Of a DNA stretch of 8,763 bases, positions 1 through 3,025 are shown one piece after another (positions within the stretch are counted from its first letter, which is position 1; every line of letters starts with the position of its first letter). The stretch is taken from positions 1 through 8,763 of the forward strand of contig JACPPX010000008.1 in NCBI GenBank assembly GCA_016190785.1, read 5' to 3'. A model generated the notes under the pieces. That model ran no database searches. It saw only the letters and a list, made by a program, of their open reading frames with translations, and was not told the origin of the DNA. Position numbers and translations under genes: made by a program. This DNA is from Chloroflexota bacterium. GTDB lineage: Bacteria > Chloroflexota > Anaerolineae > UBA7937 > JACPPX01.

Positions 1-1
1 C

Positions 2-265
2 AATATCCACCCTCTTGACTATGCCCAGGAAGAAGAAGCGAGACGCAAAAAAGAGGAGGCCCGGCAGGCGGCGGCCAAGGCTGCTCAGGCCAAGGCGGCA
101 GCCCCCGCCAAGCCAGAGGAGGCTCCTGCTAAAAAAGAAGAGAAAACTCCTCCTCAGGCAGAGAAAGAGGCAACTAAGCCAGAGGAGACTCCTGCTAAGT
201 CAGAGGAAGATACTCCTAAACCAAAAGAGGATTCTAGCAAGCCAGATGAGGAACCTAGCTCTTGA
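2..265 (+). CDS. C-terminal tail of an unidentified protein (5' partial)
   Basis: An open frame runs from the left edge to a TGA at 263-265, giving 87 visible residues. It begins NIHPLDYAQEEEARRKKEEA and continues as an Ala/Lys/Glu-rich, probably helical stretch. The last 50 or so residues are a Pro/Glu/Lys-rich tail with loose repeats of the type KPEE(A/T)PAK and no hydrophobic core. DNA at 110-132 recurs at 176-198 with one mismatch, a 66-bp (22-codon) offset that points to internal duplication. The reading frame is chosen because the alternative frame starting at 15 encodes only Arg/Lys/Leu-rich sequence typical of an antiframe. Such tails occur on many bacterial membrane and ribosome-associated proteins. 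The conserved domain lies outside the window, so no function can be given. Confidence 0.7.
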   Translation, partial: NIHPLDYAQEEEARRKKEEARQAAAKAAQAKAAAPAKPEEAPAKKEEKTPPQAEKEATKPEETPAKSEEDTPKPKEDSSKPDEEPSS

Positions 266-291
266 CTTTGGAATTGAAATCGTGATAAAAT
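262..291 (+). promoter_or_regulatory. Sigma-70-type promoter of the ferredoxin gene
   Basis: The -35 box TTGACT (262-267) overlaps the stop codon of the upstream gene. An 18-bp spacer leads to the -10 box TAAAAT (286-291), which is preceded by TGA and so forms an extended -10 (TGnTAAAAT). Transcription should begin near 298, leaving a leader of only about 14 nt that is almost entirely the Shine-Dalgarno GAGGGAG (299-305) before the ATG at 312. Predicted by eye only. Confidence 0.7.
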
Positions 292-311
292 GAGTTTAGA
301 GGGAGAGAAAA

Positions 312-611
312 ATGCCATATGTAATTGCTGAACCCTGTATCGGGGTAAAAGATCGCTCCTGCGTTGATGTCTGCCCGGTGGACTGTATTTACGAGGCCGA
401 TGACATCCTTTACATCCACCCCGAGGAATGCATCGACTGCGGGGCCTGTCAGCCAGTTTGCCCGGTGGAAGCCATCTTTGAGAGCCCCGAAGCCCTACCT
501 GAAAAGTGGGCACAGTATGCTCAGATGAATGCCGACCTGGCTCACAGTCCTCCCAAGGGACAGAATATGCTCCCCAAGGATTGGGCCGCGGCTGGGGGCA
601 AGACCACCTAA
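312..611 (+). CDS. fdxA: 7Fe ferredoxin ([3Fe-4S][4Fe-4S], FdxA-type)
   Basis: This small soluble electron carrier has 99 residues, close to the usual 105-110 of the family. The N-terminus MPYVIAEPCIGVKDRSCVDV and the later block YIHPEECIDCGACQPVCPVE are hallmark sequences. By analogy with Azotobacter ferredoxin I, Cys9, Cys17 and Cys50 would bind the [3Fe-4S] cluster. Cys21, Cys40, Cys43 and Cys46 would bind the [4Fe-4S] cluster, with Cys25 free. The C-terminal 40 residues are the usual extension (EKWAQYAQMNADLA). The gene has its own promoter, a GAGGGAG ribosome site 6-7 nt before ATG, and a terminator directly after it, so it is probably monocistronic. The partner redox enzyme is not visible. 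Family assignment is firm; the gene symbol follows family convention. Confidence 0.95.
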   Translation: MPYVIAEPCIGVKDRSCVDVCPVDCIYEADDILYIHPEECIDCGACQPVCPVEAIFESPEALPEKWAQYAQMNADLAHSPPKGQNMLPKDWAAAGGKTT

Positions 612-638
612 GTTCCCTGGAAACAAAATTGCTCACAG

Positions 639-689
639 GCATGGGTCGGAGTCCTCGAACCAAAGGGGATTTCGGCCCGTGCTTTTTTT
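639..689 (+). terminator. Intrinsic terminator after the ferredoxin gene
   Basis: The left arm 639-650 (GCATGGGTCGGA) pairs over 12 positions, including three G-U pairs, with 671-682 (TTCGGCCCGTGC). Inside it, TCCTC can pair with GGGGA to extend the structure. Seven T residues follow at 683-689. The hairpin lies 28 bp after the ferredoxin stop codon. Confidence 0.85.
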
Positions 690-724
690 AAGTGCTAGAT
701 AAGGTGGCGGAAGGGAGAGTTAAT

Positions 725-1405
725 TTGACGGTTAGAAATCCCTACGGATGGTTTCCGGTGGTCACCGGGGCCTTCGTGGCTGTGCTCTTAATCAGCAATG
801 TGGCCTCCTCCAAGATCCTGCTTCTAGGCCCCTTCACCTTTGATGGAGGGACCATTCTTTTCCCTCTAAGTTATATCTTTGGGGACATTTTGACCGAAGT
901 CTATGGATATGCCCGTTCCCGCATCGTGATCTGGACCGGCTTCGGGGCGGCGGTTTTGATGTCTCTGGTCTTCGCCATCGTGGGCACTCTCCCTCCCGCC
1001 CCCGACTGGCCTAACCAGGCGGCCTATGAGGCCATCCTGGGGCTTACCCCGCGGATTGTCTTGGCCTCGCTTATTGCTTACTTTGCCGGAGAGTTCTCCA
1101 ACTCTTTCACCTTGGCCAAGATGAAAATTTTCACCAAGGGAAAGTGGCTGTGGTCGCGGACCATCGGCAGCACCCTGGTGGGGGAGGGGGTGGACACTGC
1201 TCTGTTCGTGCTCATCGCCTTTTTCGGGGTCTTCGATACTGCGCTACTCATTGCCGTCTTGGCCTCTAACTATGTGTTCAAAGTAGGAGTGGAAGTGCTC
1301 TTTACTCCCATCACCTACTGGGTGGTGAATATCCTCAAGCGGGTGGAGCGCGAGGACTACTACGACTACACCACCGACTTTAACCCCTTCAAATTGCAAG
1401 CCTGA
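725..1405 (+). CDS. Queuosine precursor (preQ0/preQ1) transporter, YhhQ/DUF165 family
   Basis: An integral membrane importer for 7-deazaguanine precursors used to make queuosine in tRNA anticodons. About six membrane segments are visible. Family signatures appear in order: FPLSYIFGDILTEVYGYARS, GEFSNSFTLAKMKI, the RTIGSTLVGEGVDTALF block, and the C-terminal FTPITYWVVNILKRVE followed by YYDYTTDFNPF. The frame is open from a GTG at 692, but that codon lies just 3 nt past the T-tract of the ferredoxin terminator and has no ribosome site. The TTG at 725 is preceded by AAGGGAGAG (711-719) at good spacing and is preferred, giving 226 residues; GTG at 704 is another option. I see no preQ1 riboswitch upstream and no queuosine synthesis gene beside it. 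That suggests salvage rather than de novo synthesis, though synthesis genes may lie elsewhere. Older annotations call this family a putative vitamin uptake transporter. Confidence 0.92.
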   Translation: MTVRNPYGWFPVVTGAFVAVLLISNVASSKILLLGPFTFDGGTILFPLSYIFGDILTEVYGYARSRIVIWTGFGAAVLMSLVFAIVGTLPPAPDWPNQAAYEAILGLTPRIVLASLIAYFAGEFSNSFTLAKMKIFTKGKWLWSRTIGSTLVGEGVDTALFVLIAFFGVFDTALLIAVLASNYVFKVGVEVLFTPITYWVVNILKRVEREDYYDYTTDFNPFKLQA

Positions 1406-1429
1406 ATGTCGAAGGCCAAGAAAATACAA

Positions 1430-1455
1430 GCCCTGGACTTGATCCAGGGCTTTTT
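1430..1455 (+). terminator. Intrinsic terminator after the queuosine precursor transporter
   Basis: An 8-bp perfect stem, GCCCTGGA (1430-1437) with TCCAGGGC (1443-1450), has a 5-nt loop and is followed by TTTTT (1451-1455) and further T-rich sequence. On the other strand the stem is followed by the moderately T-rich TTGTATTTTC, so the same hairpin may also stop the minus-strand tRNA operon that ends at tRNA-Leu. Confidence 0.88.
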
Positions 1456-1467
1456 ATTTCTCGTCTA

Positions 1468-1551
1468 TGGGGCGGGGGAGATTCGAACTCCCATGGACTC
1501 ATCGTCCGGAGGATTTTAAGTCCTCTGCGTATACCATTTCGCCACCGCCCC
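1468..1551 (-). tRNA. tRNA-Leu (anticodon UAA)
   Basis: The minus strand folds into a class II tRNA. The acceptor stem is GGGGCGG/CCGCCCC and the discriminator is A. The anticodon stem is GAGGA/TCCTC with loop CTTAAAA, placing anticodon TAA at 1516-1518. A long variable arm (GGACGATGAGTCC region) and T-arm GGGAG/CTCCC complete it. The long variable arm plus UAA identifies Leu reading UUA/UUG. CCA is not encoded. It is the last gene of the cluster and lies just before the bidirectional-looking terminator at 1430-1455. Confidence 0.95.
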
Positions 1552-1552
1552 A

Positions 1553-1597
1553 GCGGATGATCCGCATCTGGGGCTGATGAGCCTGCTGCTCATCAGC
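1553..1597 (-). repeat. Two-hairpin module upstream of tRNA-Leu (unit A)
   Basis: A short hairpin abuts the tRNA-Leu 5' end: GCGGA/TCCGC with loop TGA (1553-1565). The linker ATCTGGGG (plus strand, 1566-1573) follows. The second hairpin has arms CTGATGAGC and GCTCATCAG with loop CTGCT (1574-1596), extended by one G-C pair. The same architecture with different but still complementary arm sequences precedes the other three tRNAs of the cluster. No T-tract follows on either strand, so it does not look like an intrinsic terminator. Role unknown. Confidence 0.75.
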
Positions 1598-1604
1598 AAA
1601 ACCG

Positions 1605-1622
1605 ACCGGTTTCCAGACCGGT
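1605..1622 (-). repeat. Inverted repeat downstream of tRNA-Cys
   Basis: Two copies of the self-complementary hexamer ACCGGT (1605-1610 and 1617-1622) flank a 6-nt loop. Read on the minus strand, the hairpin follows tRNA-Cys and is itself followed by CGGTTTTG. It could act as a weak terminator or as a 3'-end processing structure between tRNA-Cys and the hairpin module of tRNA-Leu. Confidence 0.5.
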
Positions 1623-1631
1623 GGGTAATAA

Positions 1632-1703
1632 AGGCGACGGGCGGATTCGAACCGCCGATCGGGGTTTTGCAGACCCCTGCCTTAACCACTTGGCCACGTC
1701 GCC
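1632..1703 (-). tRNA. tRNA-Cys (anticodon GCA)
   Basis: The minus strand gives acceptor GGCGACG/CGTCGCC and discriminator U, the identity base expected for Cys. The anticodon stem GGGGT/ACCCC has loop CTGCAAA, placing anticodon GCA at 1668-1670. The T-arm is GGCGG/CCGCC with loop TTCGAAT. CCA is not encoded. Length is 72 nt. Confidence 0.95.
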
Positions 1704-1707
1704 GCGG

Positions 1708-1753
1708 CAGGCTGAAGCCTGATCTGGGGCTGTCGAGCCTTTGGCTCGACAGC
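1708..1753 (-). repeat. Two-hairpin module upstream of tRNA-Cys (unit B)
   Basis: The short hairpin CAGGC/GCCTG with loop TGAA (1708-1721) lies 4 bp from the tRNA-Cys 5' end. It is followed by the identical linker ATCTGGGG (1722-1729) and a second hairpin with arms CTGTCGAGC and GCTCGACAG and loop CTTTG (1730-1752), extended by a G-C pair. Relative to unit A the arms differ at several positions, yet both sides have changed together, which supports a real RNA stem. Confidence 0.75.
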
Positions 1754-1772
1754 GGGGAAAACCTCGAGACTG

Positions 1773-1786
1773 GCCAGAATTCTGGC
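1773..1786. repeat. 14-bp palindrome between tRNA-Phe and tRNA-Cys
   Basis: The sequence GCCAGAATTCTGGC is a perfect palindrome that can fold as GCCAG/CTGGC with loop AATT. On the minus strand it sits about 10 nt after the tRNA-Phe 3' end and is followed some way on by GGTTTT. Its position matches that of the ACCGGT inverted repeat after tRNA-Cys, although the sequence is unrelated. Confidence 0.5.
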
Positions 1787-1795
1787 GAGATAAAG

Positions 1796-1868
1796 TGCCG
1801 AGGGCCAGAATCGAACTGGCGACACCGTGATTTTCAGTCACGTGCTCTACCAACTGAGCTACCTCGGC
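1796..1868 (-). tRNA. tRNA-Phe (anticodon GAA)
   Basis: The minus strand gives acceptor GCCGAGG/CCTCGGC, discriminator A, and D-arm GCTC/GAGC. The anticodon stem CGTGA/TCACG has loop CTGAAAA, placing anticodon GAA at 1833-1835. The T-arm is GCCAG/CTGGC with loop TTCGATT. CCA is not encoded. Length is 73 nt. Confidence 0.95.
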
Positions 1869-1912
1869 GCGGCTGAGCCGCATCGGAGATGGCTGAGCCC
1901 CGGCTCAGCCAT
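1869..1912 (-). repeat. Two-hairpin module upstream of tRNA-Phe (unit C, divergent)
   Basis: The short hairpin GCGGC/GCCGC with loop TGA (1869-1881) abuts the tRNA-Phe 5' end. The linker is ATCGGAG (1882-1888) instead of ATCTGGGG. The second hairpin has arms ATGGCTGAGC and GCTCAGCCAT with a CCCG loop (1889-1912). It lies between the VOC gene stop and tRNA-Phe. GGTTTTT precedes it on the minus strand, much as GGTTTT precedes units A and B. The first hairpin could pair instead with an arm of the second, because GGCTGAGCC and GGCTCAGCC are complementary. Confidence 0.7.
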
Positions 1913-1963
1913 AAAAACCATTTCTTAATTCAGCCGCTCTTTCCCAACAGTCCGATTTGATGC

Positions 1964-2335
1964 CTACTGGGCGGAGGGATCGTTTTGGTGAATGCCGAAC
2001 ATGTTTCCTTCAGTGTCCTGGCAATACGCTTGGTAGCCAACGCCAGGGATGGCATGTTTGGGGTTGACCACTTTCCCCCCATGCTCCAGGACCTTGGCCA
2101 CATATTCATCCACGGAGGAAACGCCGATGGTGTTAACGGCATAGACCTCGTTGGGCTCCTGCCGCCGGCCCAGACCACCATCGATCCCTGGCTCACCTTC
2201 TGGCCCGGTGGTGATCAGCCAATACTCCTGGGGGCCTTCCCATTTCTGCATCTGCCACCCGAAGACATTGGTGTAGAACTTGGCCGCCCGCTCCGGATCA
2301 TCGGCAGCGATCTCGAAATGGATTACTCTTGGCAT
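1964..2335 (-). CDS. VOC (glyoxalase/bleomycin-resistance fold) superfamily protein
   Basis: A 123-residue single-domain protein of the vicinal oxygen chelate superfamily, usually metal-dependent and dimeric, with very varied substrates. It begins MPRVIHFEIAADDPERAAKF. The early His6 sits where the first metal ligand of the fold is expected. ERAAKFYTNVFGWQ is the typical first helix-strand unit. IDGGLGRRQEP and VDEYVAKVLEHGGKVV follow, and DTEGNMFGIHQ is the usual closing strand. The ATG at 2333-2335 is chosen because it has AAAGGAGAG at good spacing; the frame extends upstream only into tRNA-Pro. The ribosome site lies within the 24 nt between tRNA-Pro and the ATG, so I see no room for a separate promoter. 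The gene is probably co-transcribed with the tRNAs. The substrate cannot be told from sequence. Confidence 0.9.
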   Translation of the reverse strand: MPRVIHFEIAADDPERAAKFYTNVFGWQMQKWEGPQEYWLITTGPEGEPGIDGGLGRRQEPNEVYAVNTIGVSSVDEYVAKVLEHGGKVVNPKHAIPGVGYQAYCQDTEGNMFGIHQNDPSAQ

Positions 2336-2359
2336 CTTCTCTCCTTTCTTTTCCGTCTG

Positions 2360-2434
2360 TCGGGGCGAGTGGATTTGAACCACCGACCTCAGCGTCCCGA
2401 ACGCTGCGCGCTAACCGGGCTGCGCTACGCCCCG
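2360..2434 (-). tRNA. tRNA-Pro (anticodon CGG)
   Basis: The minus strand gives acceptor CGGGGCG/CGCCCCG, discriminator A, and D-arm GCGC/GCGC. The anticodon stem CAGCG/CGCTG has loop TTCGGGA, placing anticodon CGG at 2397-2399. The T-arm is GGTGG/CCACT with one G-U pair. CCA is not encoded. It is the first recognisable gene of the minus-strand tRNA cluster, and the VOC gene starts 24 nt after its 3' end. Confidence 0.95.
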
Positions 2435-2480
2435 GCCGATGAATCGGCATCTGGGGCTGCTAAGCCTTGGGCTTAGCAGC
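2435..2480 (-). repeat. Two-hairpin module upstream of tRNA-Pro (unit D)
   Basis: The short hairpin GCCGA/TCGGC with loop TGAA (2435-2448) directly abuts the tRNA-Pro 5' end. The linker ATCTGGGG (2449-2456) is identical to those of units A and B. The second hairpin has arms CTGCTAAGC and GCTTAGCAG with loop CTTGG (2457-2479), extended by a G-C pair. In units A, B and D the long-hairpin arms share the ends CTG...AGC and GCT...CAG, while the inner three positions vary with full compensation. Confidence 0.75.
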
Positions 2481-2584
2481 AGGTGCTTATTCTCTAATCC
2501 AGTCTACTATCCAAAATCAAGCCTAGAACTGCTCGCCTTTGCAGGTGGGTCCGCTAAAGCAATACCTCGAACAACAGTGAAGGA

Positions 2585-2613
2585 TTTACAGACTCCCGCA
2601 GCCGGTATATAAT
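2585..2613 (+). promoter_or_regulatory. Sigma-70-type promoter of tRNA-Arg
   Basis: The -35 box TTTACA (2585-2590), a 17-bp spacer and a perfect -10 box TATAAT (2608-2613) predict a start near 2620, about 9 nt before the tRNA 5' end. This is the closest match to consensus in the window, as expected for a stable RNA gene. The remainder of the 2481-2584 gap shows no gene or convincing structure. Confidence 0.85.
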
Positions 2614-2628
2614 TATGTATTGCAACAT

Positions 2629-2702
2629 GCCCCTATAGCTCAGTCCGGATAGAGCAGAGGTTTCCTAAACCTTGTGCGCAGGTTCGAGTCCTGCTAGGGG
2701 CA
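2629..2702 (+). tRNA. tRNA-Arg (anticodon CCU)
   Basis: The fold has acceptor GCCCCTA/TAGGGGC, discriminator A, and D-arm GCTC/GAGC. The anticodon stem GAGGT/ACCTT (one G-U) has loop TTCCTAA, placing anticodon CCT at 2664-2666. The T-arm is GCAGG/CCTGC with loop TTCGAGT. It reads the AGG codon. CCA is not encoded. The 3' end lies only 3 bp from the stop codon of the convergent tatA gene, with no terminator between. It lacks the two-hairpin leader seen on the minus-strand tRNAs. Confidence 0.95.
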
Positions 2703-2705
2703 CCT

Positions 2706-2894
2706 CTAGCTTGCTCCTCCGGAGGTATCTTTATCCTCGCCCTCTTTTTTGGCTTCCTCCCCACTAAGCCCTTTTCGAAACTCACGAACAGCATTACCTA
2801 ACTCCCGTCCTAGGTTGGTTACCCTCCCAACCCCAAAGAGGAGCAGTATGACAAAGAGTATGATCAGTAGTTCTGTAGTACCTAGGTTTGGCAT
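2706..2894 (-). CDS. tatA: Sec-independent (Tat) protein translocase subunit TatA/TatE
   Basis: A 62-residue single-span membrane protein that forms the pore-like oligomer of the twin-arginine translocase for export of folded proteins. It begins MPNLGTTELLIILFVILLLF, a short N-terminus plus the membrane helix (residues about 6-21). The hinge FGVGRVTNLG, the amphipathic helix RELGNAVREFRKGL, and a short acidic/lysine tail (GEEAKKEGEDKDTSGGAS) follow. The open frame extends further upstream, but the ATG at 2892-2894 has AGGAGG (2899-2904 on the plus strand) 4 nt before it and gives the correct family N-terminus. The phenylalanine-glycine hinge is kept, as in TatA. tatC is not adjacent in this window. 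The gene has its own promoter and diverges from rel. Confidence 0.93.
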   Translation of the reverse strand: MPNLGTTELLIILFVILLLFGVGRVTNLGRELGNAVREFRKGLSGEEAKKEGEDKDTSGGAS

Positions 2895-2944
2895 ATATCC
2901 TCCTATGAGTCCAAAATAGAGCCAAAGTTGAAGCCCTGGATTAG

Positions 2945-2973
2945 AATATAACACACCCCTAATGCGAAAACAA
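2945..2973 (-). promoter_or_regulatory. Promoter of tatA
   Basis: On the minus strand, TTGTTT (2968-2973), a 17-bp spacer and TATATT (2945-2950) form a sigma-70-type promoter, with TGT before the -10 giving an extended element. The start is expected near 2938, about 44 nt before the ATG. Confidence 0.6.
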
Positions 2974-2979
2974 GGGATT

Positions 2980-3008
2980 TTGAGTTTACCACCCAGATGG
3001 GTTATATT
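2980..3008 (+). promoter_or_regulatory. Promoter of the rel gene
   Basis: TTGAGT (2980-2985), a 17-bp spacer and TATATT (3003-3008) predict a start near 3015, only about 11 nt before the ATG at 3026. The Shine-Dalgarno AGAGGAGA (3012-3019) would then sit at or across the predicted transcript 5' end. It is back to back with the tatA promoter; the two -35 boxes are separated by 6 bp. Confidence 0.6.
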
Positions 3009-3025
3009 AAAAGAGGAGATTAATA

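Noticed and set aside
154..663. 169-residue minus-strand open frame opposite the ferredoxin gene
   Set aside because: It is antisense to a clearly coding ferredoxin gene and its terminator, and the translation has no recognisable features.
612..724. preQ1 riboswitch in front of the queuosine precursor transporter
   Set aside because: The space is occupied by the ferredoxin terminator, and no preQ1 aptamer-like loop with an A-rich tail was seen.
1577..1883. Open frames of about 96-99 residues on both strands across the tRNA cluster
   Set aside because: They run through tRNA-Cys and tRNA-Phe and the hairpin modules. Their translations show no protein family and reflect tRNA sequence.
1553..1912. 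Hairpins between tRNAs as intrinsic terminators or a CRISPR-like array
   Set aside because: No T-tract follows the module hairpins on either strand. The repeats are not identical and their spacing is set by tRNA genes, so neither reading fits.
2481..2584. Possible small RNA or tmRNA fragment, and a minus-strand promoter (TTGATT at 2515-2520) for the tRNA-Pro operon
   Set aside because: No tmRNA features or convincing stem were found. The best -10 candidates 17-18 bp from TTGATT (TTAGAG, TAGAGA) match consensus poorly, so the operon promoter remains unplaced.
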